From NCBI RefSeq assembly GCF_007673235.1, contig NZ_VDZH01000001.1:611261-675260 (forward strand): a stretch of 64,000 nucleotides of DNA. The letters run 5' to 3'. The number at the start of each line of letters is the position of its first letter. Position 1 is the stretch's first letter. Source of the DNA: Curtobacterium pusillum. Its GTDB lineage: Bacteria > Actinomycetota > Actinomycetes > Actinomycetales > Microbacteriaceae. A model generated the notes under the pieces. It was not told the DNA's origin. It searched no databases and saw nothing but the letters and a program-made list of their open reading frames with translations. Below, piece by piece: positions 36,308 through 42,957 of this stretch. The translations under genes were made by a program, and so were the position numbers.

Positions 36308-36357
36308 GGACGGCCTGGAGGCGCGGTACCAGCTGGCACCGCGCCTCCAGTCCGTCC
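36308..36357. terminator. CTGGAGGCGCGG-family hairpin (copy 4), terminator of rnpB
   Basis: 25-bp arms 36308-36332 and 36333-36357 with two mismatches and no loop spacer. It lies 58 bp after rnpB and 11 bp from the stop of the convergent COG1579 gene, so it can end both transcripts. Confidence 0.75.
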
Positions 36358-36368
36358 GTGGGTCGCGT

Positions 36369-37103
36369 CTAGAGCCCGGACTCCGCCGTCCGCACCAGGA
36401 TCGCGTCGCTGTCGGGGCAGAGCACGACGTCGTCGGGCGCGGCCCGGCGGATCGTCTGCAGGTCCGAGTTGGTGAGGGTCACGCCCGAGGCGGTCGACAC
36501 CCCACCCTGGAGCAGCGACGCCCCGAAGCCGTAGCGCGCCCGCTGCCGGTCGTAGAGCGCCAGGAGCTCGGCGGGCACCTTCGCGGCGACGTCCGCACGG
36601 CTCTGCACGGCCGAGGCACGGTCGGACTCGAGCCGTGCGATCTCGGCGTCGCGCTCGGCGGCGAGTCCGGCACGCGAGGCCTCGACGTCGGCGAGCTGCG
36701 CCTCGATGTCACCGACGCGGGCGCGGAAGCCGTCGAGGGTCTCCATGACCTCGAGCTCGGCCGTCTCGAGGTCGCCGATCCGCCGCTGGAGCGAGTCGAG
36801 CTCGCTCTGGAGCCCGGCGGCGTCCTTCGCGCTCGACACGTTCTGGAGCATGGTGGTGTCGCGCTCGACCCGGGCCTGCGCCGTCGCCGTGTCGGACTCG
36901 AGGCGGGCGAGCTCCCGCTCGGCGTCCTCGACCTCGCCGGTCGCCGCGGCGAGGGAGGCACGCAGCCCAGCCGCGGTGGTGCTCAGCTCGGTCAGTCGGT
37001 CGCCCTTCTGGAGCGACGTGATCCGGTGGGCGATCCGGGTGACGTCGTTGTCGAGTCGCTGGACGTCGAGGAGGATGACCTGGTCCTCGGGTGCTGCCTT
37101 CAT
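36369..37103 (-). CDS. COG1579 coiled-coil protein with degenerate C-terminal zinc ribbon
   Basis: 244-aa cytoplasmic protein. Residues about 10-185 are almost continuous coiled coil (ERELARLESDTATAQARVER; LQSELDSLQRRIGDLETAE). The C-terminal domain corresponds to the zf-RING_7/C4 ribbon of COG1579, but where relatives have two CxxC-type pairs this one reads STASGVTLTN and VVLCPDSDAILV, leaving a single cysteine; it probably cannot bind zinc there. The family is of poorly defined function. The gene starts 2 bp after the Nif3 stop, a linkage conserved in Actinobacteria, so the pair is probably cotranscribed. Confidence 0.87.
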   Translation of the reverse strand: MKAAPEDQVILLDVQRLDNDVTRIAHRITSLQKGDRLTELSTTAAGLRASLAAATGEVEDAERELARLESDTATAQARVERDTTMLQNVSSAKDAAGLQSELDSLQRRIGDLETAELEVMETLDGFRARVGDIEAQLADVEASRAGLAAERDAEIARLESDRASAVQSRADVAAKVPAELLALYDRQRARYGFGASLLQGGVSTASGVTLTNSDLQTIRRAAPDDVVLCPDSDAILVRTAESGL

Positions 37104-37105
37104 GG

Positions 37106-37951
37106 TCAGGCTCCTTCAGTGTGGGTGGTGGGTTCGGCGGCCGGCAGGACGGCGAAGTCCCACGGGTCGGTACGGAGGTCGCTCACGGTGACGCGGACCC
37201 CGGCGGCGGCGCGCAGCTGCTCGGCGGCGATGTCGAGCCAGAGCCACTCGGTGGCCCAGTGCGACGTGTCGATGAGGGCCGGGCCCCCACCGAGCAACGC
37301 CTGCTCGCGGAACTCGGACGCCGGGTGGTGCCGGAGGTCGCTCGTGACGTAGACGTCGGCGTCGAGCACGGCGGGGTTCCGCAGGTAGGCGTCGCCGGCG
37401 CCGGCGCAGAGTGCCACCGTGCGGATCGGCTGGTCGAAGTCCCCCGAGACCCGGACGCCCGTGGCGGTGCCGGGCAGCAGGTCGACGAGCGCGCGGGCCA
37501 GGGTACCGAGGGTGGTGGGCTCGGCGAGGGTCCCGACCCGGCCGATGCCCGTCGACGGGTCGGCGCCCGGCTCGAGCGGACGCTGGTCGATCAGGCCGAG
37601 CCGGTCCGCGAGCACGGCCGAGGTGCCCGTGGTGACGACGTCGGCGTTCGTGTGCGCCGCGACGAGTGCGGTGCCGCCCCGGACGAGCGTCGCGAGCACG
37701 CGGCCCTTGTAGGTCGACTCGGCGATCGTCGTCACGCCGCGGAGCAGGAGCGGGTGGTGCGTCAGGAGCAGGTCGGCACCGGCCTCGACGGCTTCGTGCG
37801 CGGTCGCGGGGACGGCGTCGACGGCGAGGTGCACGTGTTCGATCGTCTGGTCGGGGTCACCGGCGACGAGACCGACGGCGTCCCACGACTCGGCTCCTGC
37901 GGCGGGCCACAGGTCTTCGATCACGGCCTGGAGTTCGCGGAGCGTCGGCAT
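37106..37951 (-). CDS. Nif3-like dinuclear metal centre protein (GTP cyclohydrolase 1 type 2 family)
   Basis: 281-aa protein of the NIF3/YbgI family, which forms hexameric toroids with two metals per subunit; the biological reaction is uncertain. Metal ligands are visible in ADLLLTHHPLLLRG (about 59-72) and AAHTNADV (about 97-104), with the C-terminal DTSHWATEWLWLDIAAEQL containing the last His. The N-terminal SWDAVGLVAGDP is typical. The ATG at 37951 has TAGACT (37958-37963, reverse strand) 6 nt upstream, pointing to a leaderless mRNA. The COG1579 gene follows after 2 bp. Confidence 0.92.
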   Translation of the reverse strand: MPTLRELQAVIEDLWPAAGAESWDAVGLVAGDPDQTIEHVHLAVDAVPATAHEAVEAGADLLLTHHPLLLRGVTTIAESTYKGRVLATLVRGGTALVAAHTNADVVTTGTSAVLADRLGLIDQRPLEPGADPSTGIGRVGTLAEPTTLGTLARALVDLLPGTATGVRVSGDFDQPIRTVALCAGAGDAYLRNPAVLDADVYVTSDLRHHPASEFREQALLGGGPALIDTSHWATEWLWLDIAAEQLRAAAGVRVTVSDLRTDPWDFAVLPAAEPTTHTEGA

Positions 37952-37997
37952 CCCGTCAGTCTACCGAGCGGACCGTGCGACCGAGGCCGCCTGTGGA

Positions 37998-39038
37998 TCA
38001 GCGACGACCGAACGCGTGCAGGACGCGGGCGACGAGTCGTGCCCACCAGCCGGGCTGGCTCGCCTCGTCGACCTCGCCGGTGCGGTGCACGGCGTCCGCC
38101 GCCTCGGCCGTCACCGTGTCGGTGGCCGTCGTCGGCTGCACGGCCTCCGGCAGGACCACCGGGGTGCTCGCGGTCGTGCCGACGTGCGCGGTGAGCGCGG
38201 CGGCGAACGCGGCACGGTCGATGACCGTGGGGCCGGTCGCGGGCTGGATGAGCGGGGTCGGTCGCGTGTTCGCCGAGACCGGGGAGACGACCGGGAGGGA
38301 CAACACCGGACGAGCGACCTCGTCACGTGCCGAGGTGGTCGGCTCCGGGGCGTCGATCGCGTCGACGACGTCGGTCGCCTCGACGAGGGCGGGCACTGCC
38401 GTCGCGGGAGCAGCCGGTACGACGCGCTGCACCGGGACCGTGCCGGTGGCGGCACGGCGGGTGGCGGCACGGTCGCGACGGTCGGACTCGAGCGCCGCGT
38501 CGGCGAGCAGGTCGGCGAAGACGGTGTGGGCGAAGGCCCGGGCGGCCTCCACCTCGGGGTCCGTCTGCTCGGCGACGGTGGCCTCCCACGCGGCGAGGCG
38601 CGCGAGGTCCTCGTCGCGGCGACGGACCTCGTCCTCGAGGATCACGATGCGCTCGATCGTGGTGCGACCGCTCGACGCGGACACCTCGACGGCGAGGTCT
38701 TCGATGCGGAGGGCGAGGCGCTCCGGGGGTTCGGGGAACGACGGGGCGCAGGCAGCAGCGTGCCGGGCACGGTCGCGGGGCCGGCGGAAGGCGGAGTCGT
38801 CCGTCGCGGCCGACGGCACCGGCTGGGTGGCGTCCACCTCCGGCGCGGGGACGGTGCTGGCGGGCTCGACTGCGGCGTCCGACGCTGCGTCCGGTCGCTG
38901 CACGGGGCCGGTGACCGGCGGGACCACGAGGTCCGCCAGGTACGGGGCGCGCGTCGCCGGGGCGTCACGGAGCCACTCCTCGAGCTCGCGACCGAAGGGG
39001 TCGACGAGGGGGGTGCGTGCACCGGACTGCGTTTCCAT
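37998..39038 (-). CDS. Hypothetical protein, disordered with central helical segment
   Basis: Not recognised. 346 aa, rich in Ala, Thr, Pro and Val. The only likely structured parts are residues about 10-35 (LVDPFGRELEEWLRDAPAT) and a helical region about 105-175 (RLALRIEDLAVEV, ERIVILEDEVRRRDEDLARL, EAARAFAHTVFADLLADAAL) that may be a coiled coil. The C-terminus is a basic amphipathic tail (PGWWARLVARVLHAFGRR) that could touch the membrane. The ATG at 39038 has TATGCT (39045-39050, reverse strand) 6 nt upstream, which supports a real, leaderless gene. No family is assigned. Confidence 0.7.
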   Translation of the reverse strand: METQSGARTPLVDPFGRELEEWLRDAPATRAPYLADLVVPPVTGPVQRPDAASDAAVEPASTVPAPEVDATQPVPSAATDDSAFRRPRDRARHAAACAPSFPEPPERLALRIEDLAVEVSASSGRTTIERIVILEDEVRRRDEDLARLAAWEATVAEQTDPEVEAARAFAHTVFADLLADAALESDRRDRAATRRAATGTVPVQRVVPAAPATAVPALVEATDVVDAIDAPEPTTSARDEVARPVLSLPVVSPVSANTRPTPLIQPATGPTVIDRAAFAAALTAHVGTTASTPVVLPEAVQPTTATDTVTAEAADAVHRTGEVDEASQPGWWARLVARVLHAFGRR

Positions 39039-39154
39039 GGTCGGAGCATAAATATCGCGACGCACGAATCCGTGGACATCCGCGGTGTGTCGCCGAAGAC
39101 CCTGCCATATCGCGTCGAACGTGAACGGCGTGTCGGCCGGGCCGCCCGGCGGTG

Positions 39155-39712
39155 TCAGAGCGAGTGCTCGAAGTCGTCCAGCAGGGACCGTCCGTCGGCC
39201 CAGGCACCGACCCCGCTCGCGACGTTCACGTGCCCGCGCGGGCCGATCCTGATCGCCCGCGCACCGAGGGTGTCGGCGAACCCGAGAGCACGCTCGACCG
39301 AACAGTACGGGTCGTCGTCGCTGACGACCAGCGCGGTCGGGACCGAGGACCGTGCGAGCGGCTCCGCGAAGCCCGAGGCCTCGGGCGGGAAGCCCGGCGC
39401 GGCGGGGTCCGGCGGCGCCACGAGGAACGCGCCGGCGACCGACGGGCGGTCCGGCTCCCCCGACCAGTCGGCGACGGCCAGGACACCCAGGCTGTGGGCG
39501 ACGAGCACGGGCGGTTCGTCGAACGACCGGACGGCACGGGTAATCGCGGCGGACCAGTCGGCCGGGTCCGGCTCACCCCAGGACGCCGGCTCGAGACGCA
39601 CGACGCCGGCGGGGTCGACCGCGGCTCGTTCGGCCTGCCACCGCGACTGCCAGTGGTCCGGGTCGGAGTTCCAGATCCCGGGGACGATCACCCACGGTCG
39701 AGGTCTGCGCAC
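39155..39712 (-). CDS. RBBP9/YdeN family alpha/beta hydrolase
   Basis: 185-aa small serine hydrolase. The N-terminal VIVPGIWNSDPDHWQSRW is the family signature; the nucleophile elbow is AHSLG (Ser about residue 73), the acid is probably the Asp in VVSDDDPYC and the His lies in GPRGHVNVASG (about 160). The substrate is unknown. The GTG at 39712 has TACGAT (39720-39725, reverse strand) 7 nt upstream, so it is probably leaderless. It starts 48 bp after the AraC gene in the same direction. Confidence 0.87.
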   Translation of the reverse strand: MRRPRPWVIVPGIWNSDPDHWQSRWQAERAAVDPAGVVRLEPASWGEPDPADWSAAITRAVRSFDEPPVLVAHSLGVLAVADWSGEPDRPSVAGAFLVAPPDPAAPGFPPEASGFAEPLARSSVPTALVVSDDDPYCSVERALGFADTLGARAIRIGPRGHVNVASGVGAWADGRSLLDDFEHSL

Positions 39713-39760
39713 GGTCCAGATCGTAGCGAGGAGTGCCGCCGAACGACGACGTACCGGGGC

Positions 39761-40720
39761 TCAGCCGTGCAGCGTGTCGCGCGGGTACTCCCCGAAGCGG
39801 CTCGCGTAGGCGCCCGAGAACCGCCCGAGGTGCGCGAAGCCCCAGCGCACCGCCACCGCGGCGACCGTGACCTCGCCGGGCGAGGCCCGCCGGAGTTCGT
39901 CGCGGACCCGGTCGAGCCGGATGCCCCGCAGCATCGTGTTCGGCGCCGTCCCGACCTGCCGCTGGAAGGCCTGCTGCAGCCCGCGGACGCTCAGCCCGAC
40001 GTGCTCCGCGACGTCCGTGGTGGAGATCGGGGTGTGCGCGAAGGCGTGCATGTACTCCACCGCTTCGCGGACCCGGCCCGTCGCGCCCTGGGGCAGGGTG
40101 ACGTCCGGTGCCAGCACGGTGTGCGGGAAGGTGCGGAGCAGGGCGAGCGCGGTGTCCCGCGCGGTCTCGGCGAGGACGATCGGCGACACCGGCGCGTTGC
40201 CGAGCACCGTCGACGCAGCACGCTGCACCTGGGCGTTCCAGTCGCGCAGGTCCTCCTTCCGCGGGGTCTGCGTGTGGTCGAACACCAGGGGCGCGGGTCG
40301 GGTGCCGTGCTCCTCGGCCGCGATGCCCTCGAGGTAGGTCCGCTCGAACTGCACGAGGCTCTGCCGGACGTCCTGCAGGTCGAACGCGAACGGCCGCCCG
40401 GTCGGGAACATCATCGGCGTCCCCGGCCCGAAGGCGACCTCCTGCCGGCCGATGTCGACGAGTCCACCCCCGTCGGCGAGCCACATCACGACGTACTCGT
40501 CACGCGCCTCGAGCTCCCCCTCCATCCGGGCGTCGAACCGGGTCGACCGGAAGGACATCGTGTCGTCGCCGACCACACGGAACCGGTAGCTGAAGGGGCG
40601 CTCGGTCTGCGCAGCACGGAACCCGGCGCCGTCGTAGGCGTCTTCGTACATCTGGATCGCTGCCGCGAGGTCGTGACCGGACGTCTCGAAGCTGATCCTG
40701 GGGTCGGGTTCGACTGTCAT
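39761..40720 (-). CDS. AraC family transcriptional regulator
   Basis: 319-aa DNA-binding regulator. Residues 1-200 form a sensor domain resembling those of AraC/XylS-type regulators with an AraC-binding-like N-terminus (FRVVGDDTMSFRSTRF; MFPTGRPFAFDLQDV). The C-terminal 100 residues hold the two helix-turn-helices: ISTTDVAEHVGLSVRGLQQAF and VTVAAVAVRWGFAHLGRFSG followed by YASRFGEYPRDTL. The effector and target are unknown; the downstream alpha/beta hydrolase is a candidate target. The start is the ATG at 40720, with CCAGGACG before it. Confidence 0.88.
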   Translation of the reverse strand: MTVEPDPRISFETSGHDLAAAIQMYEDAYDGAGFRAAQTERPFSYRFRVVGDDTMSFRSTRFDARMEGELEARDEYVVMWLADGGGLVDIGRQEVAFGPGTPMMFPTGRPFAFDLQDVRQSLVQFERTYLEGIAAEEHGTRPAPLVFDHTQTPRKEDLRDWNAQVQRAASTVLGNAPVSPIVLAETARDTALALLRTFPHTVLAPDVTLPQGATGRVREAVEYMHAFAHTPISTTDVAEHVGLSVRGLQQAFQRQVGTAPNTMLRGIRLDRVRDELRRASPGEVTVAAVAVRWGFAHLGRFSGAYASRFGEYPRDTLHG

Positions 40721-40817
40721 CGTCCTGGATCGTGACACGGCGGCGCGGAAGACCGGCACCGGGACGGGCTGTCTTGCGGGTTACGGCTCAGGCGCTGCGC
40801 GATCCGGATGAACGGGA

Positions 40818-41237
40818 TCAGCCCCGGGTCAGGCTGCGGCGTACGGTCCAGCGGTTGCGGTCGGCGACCCGTTCGTACCGCAGGTCGTCGACGACCATCT
40901 GGACGAGGGCCAGTCCCCGACCGCTCTCGGCGAGGGCGTCGGGCAGTCGGGCGTCGGACGGGTCGATCGGCACCGGGACCCCGTCGTCGGTGAGGTCCGC
41001 CTCGACGGCGTCCGCTCCGACGTCGAGGCGGAGGGAGCAGGAGACGCCGTTCCCGCCCGCGCCGTGCTCGATGACGTTGGAGGTGAGTTCGACCAGCGCC
41101 AGCTCGAGCGCCATCCGGTCCTCCGACGCCACCGTCGGCTCGGCGTCCCACACCGACGCCAGGAACGTGTGCACGGCCGTCACGTCGTCCGGCGGACACG
41201 CCAGGTCGAGGCTGTGCCCGCCCACCGTGGCGCTCAT
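40818..41237 (-). CDS. RsbW-like anti-sigma factor/serine kinase (HATPase_c)
   Basis: 139-aa GHKL-type ATP-binding protein. The N-box is ALELALVELTSNVIEHG (about 42-58), with Glu and Asn for ATP/Mg, and the later G-motif is ESGRGLALVQMVVDDL; DDGVPVP stands for the G1 DxGxG-like segment, in which glycine is reduced. In partner switching such kinases bind a sigma factor or phosphorylate a STAS antagonist. It overlaps the STAS gene by 4 bp, so the two form a stoichiometric pair. No sigma factor or PP2C phosphatase is encoded close by. Confidence 0.85.
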   Translation of the reverse strand: MSATVGGHSLDLACPPDDVTAVHTFLASVWDAEPTVASEDRMALELALVELTSNVIEHGAGGNGVSCSLRLDVGADAVEADLTDDGVPVPIDPSDARLPDALAESGRGLALVQMVVDDLRYERVADRNRWTVRRSLTRG

Positions 41238-41572
41238 CCCCAGTCGCTGACCGCGGCGTCCCCGTCCGGGTACGTGCGGAGGATCTTGTCCATGTTGGAC
41301 AGCTTGAGCACCATCTCGACCTGGTCGGACGGTGCGGCGATGCGGAGGTCCCCGCCGGCCTGCCGCGCGGTCTTCAGGCAGCCGACGAGCGCCCCGAGCC
41401 CGGAGGAGTCCATGAACTCGACGGTGGAGAGTTCGACGACGACCTTGGGCCGGCCACCGGTGACGACCTGCGCCACCGTCTCGCGGAAGGTCGGGGCCGA
41501 CACCATGTTCAGCCGGCCGCTGCACTCCAGCACCGCGACGTCCGTGTCTGCCTCGTGTACGACGATGTCCAT
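41234..41572 (-). CDS. STAS domain anti-sigma factor antagonist
   Basis: 112-aa SpoIIAA/RsbV-like protein. One STAS domain: VAVLECSGRLNMVSAPTFRE, then the phosphorylatable serine in EFMDSSGLGALVGCLKTARQ (Ser about 57). The unphosphorylated form would bind the RsbW-like kinase encoded next and free its sigma factor. The ATG at 41572 has a strong AGGAGG site 8 nt upstream. It is 55 bp downstream of the Bcr-type MFS gene in the same direction, so joint transcription is possible. Confidence 0.9.
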   Translation of the reverse strand: MDIVVHEADTDVAVLECSGRLNMVSAPTFRETVAQVVTGGRPKVVVELSTVEFMDSSGLGALVGCLKTARQAGGDLRIAAPSDQVEMVLKLSNMDKILRTYPDGDAAVSDWG

Positions 41573-41627
41573 GTCGGTGCCTCCTCAGGTCGGTGCGGCG
41601 TGCACCATGCAACCTACCGGGTCACGA

Positions 41628-42839
41628 TCACGAGACGGTCCGCCCCCGCCGGGTGGCGACGAGCTGCACGACGACGGCGGCCGCCATGAGCGTCGCCATC
41701 ACGGAGCCCATCGCGAGCGCGGTGCCGCCCAGGGCGCCGGCGAGCGGTGTCCCGAGGCCGCCGAGCCCGAAGGTCAGCCCGCCCTGCAGCGCGGCGGCCG
41801 TCCCCGGGTGCGCTGCGCCGACGTGCTGGGTCCGCGTCATCGCCGCCGGCAGGACGAACCCCCACGCCGCCGTGACGACGGCGAGCGAGCACCACACCGG
41901 GACGGCGCCGAGCCCGAGGAGTGCGCTCACCAGGACTCCAGCAGCTCCGACCGTCCCGACCGCGAGCCCGAACGACAGCAACGCGTCCTCGGAGAACCGA
42001 CCGACGACACGGCGGAAGACCAGCGTCGTGACGATCATCATCGAGGCGTTCGTCGCGAAGACGAGCGTGTACATCCCCTCCGAGAACCCGAACTCGGTCT
42101 GGAACACGAACGAGCTCGTCGCGATGTACGCGAAGAACCCGATCGTCGAGAGCACCCCGGTGAGCACGTACGCCCGGAACCGCGGGATCCCCATGAGCTC
42201 GCGGATGCGCCGCCAGTTCGCGCCGAAGCCGACACCACCACGGGACTCGTGCGGCAGCGTCTCGTGGAACCGGACGACGACGGCGACGAAGAACACCGCG
42301 CCGAGCACCGCGAGCACGACGAACATCAGCCGCCACGTCCCGATCGTGAGCACCGCTCCCCCGGCCAGCGGTGCGACGACCGGACCGATGGCGTTGATCG
42401 CCGCGAGCGTGCCGAACACCTTCGCCATCCGCGGCCCACCGGTGACGTCGGAGACCATCGCGCGGCCGGCCACGGCACCCGCGGCGCCCGCCAGGCCCTG
42501 GAACACCCGTGCCACGACGAGCGTCACGACGTCCGGTGCCAGCGCGCACCCGACCGACGCGAGGGCGAACACCGCCGTCCCGACGAGCATCAGGGGCCGC
42601 CGTCCGATGCCGTCGCTGACCGGCCCGGCGAGGAGTTGCCCGACCGCGAAGGCGACGAGGAAGGCGGTCAGCGAGAGCTGGACCGCACCCGGCGTGGTCC
42701 CGAGGTCGCGTGCGATCGCCGGCAGCGCCGGGATGTACATGTCGGTCGCGAACGGCGAGACGCCCACGATGAGCGCGAGCGGGACGATCGGCGGCAGCAC
42801 GCCCGACGTCACTCGGGTCCGCATGCGCTCCGTCGTCAC
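41628..42839 (-). CDS. Bcr/CflA family multidrug MFS transporter
   Basis: 403-aa 12-segment drug:proton antiporter. The Bcr/CflA signature SPFATDMYIPALPAIARDLG is near the N-terminus, followed by motif A (GPVSDGIGRRPLMLVG) and motif C-like GLAGAAGAVAGRAMVSDV. The substrate range is unknown. The GTG at 42839 has TAGCGT (42846-42851, reverse strand) 6 nt upstream and TTGTCG 18 bp further, a complete promoter with a leaderless start. A perfect 12-bp palindrome lies between the two promoter elements, suggesting repression by an unidentified regulator. Confidence 0.9.
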   Translation of the reverse strand: MTTERMRTRVTSGVLPPIVPLALIVGVSPFATDMYIPALPAIARDLGTTPGAVQLSLTAFLVAFAVGQLLAGPVSDGIGRRPLMLVGTAVFALASVGCALAPDVVTLVVARVFQGLAGAAGAVAGRAMVSDVTGGPRMAKVFGTLAAINAIGPVVAPLAGGAVLTIGTWRLMFVVLAVLGAVFFVAVVVRFHETLPHESRGGVGFGANWRRIRELMGIPRFRAYVLTGVLSTIGFFAYIATSSFVFQTEFGFSEGMYTLVFATNASMMIVTTLVFRRVVGRFSEDALLSFGLAVGTVGAAGVLVSALLGLGAVPVWCSLAVVTAAWGFVLPAAMTRTQHVGAAHPGTAAALQGGLTFGLGGLGTPLAGALGGTALAMGSVMATLMAAAVVVQLVATRRGRTVS

Positions 42840-42845
42840 GCGGCC

Positions 42846-42875
42846 ACGCTACGCGCACCCGAATCGATTCGACAA
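42846..42875 (-). promoter_or_regulatory. Promoter with embedded palindromic operator of the Bcr-type MFS gene
   Basis: On the reverse strand TTGTCG (42870-42875) and TAGCGT (42846-42851) are separated by 18 bp. The palindrome CGAATCGATTCG (42860-42871) lies in the spacer and overlaps the -35, so a bound dimer would block polymerase. Confidence 0.6.
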
Positions 42876-42909
42876 GGGCGGGTGCGGTAGGGGCGGTGGT
42901 CGGGTCACA

Positions 42910-42957
42910 GACCGACTGGAGGCGCGGTGCGGGCCCGCACCGCGCCTCCGGTCCGTC
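42910..42957 (-). terminator. CTGGAGGCGCGG-family hairpin (copy 5), terminator of ppc
   Basis: 24-bp arms 42910-42933 and 42934-42957 with two mismatches and no loop spacer. It abuts the ppc stop codon on the reverse strand and lies 35 bp upstream of the MFS promoter, insulating the two tandem genes. Confidence 0.75.
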
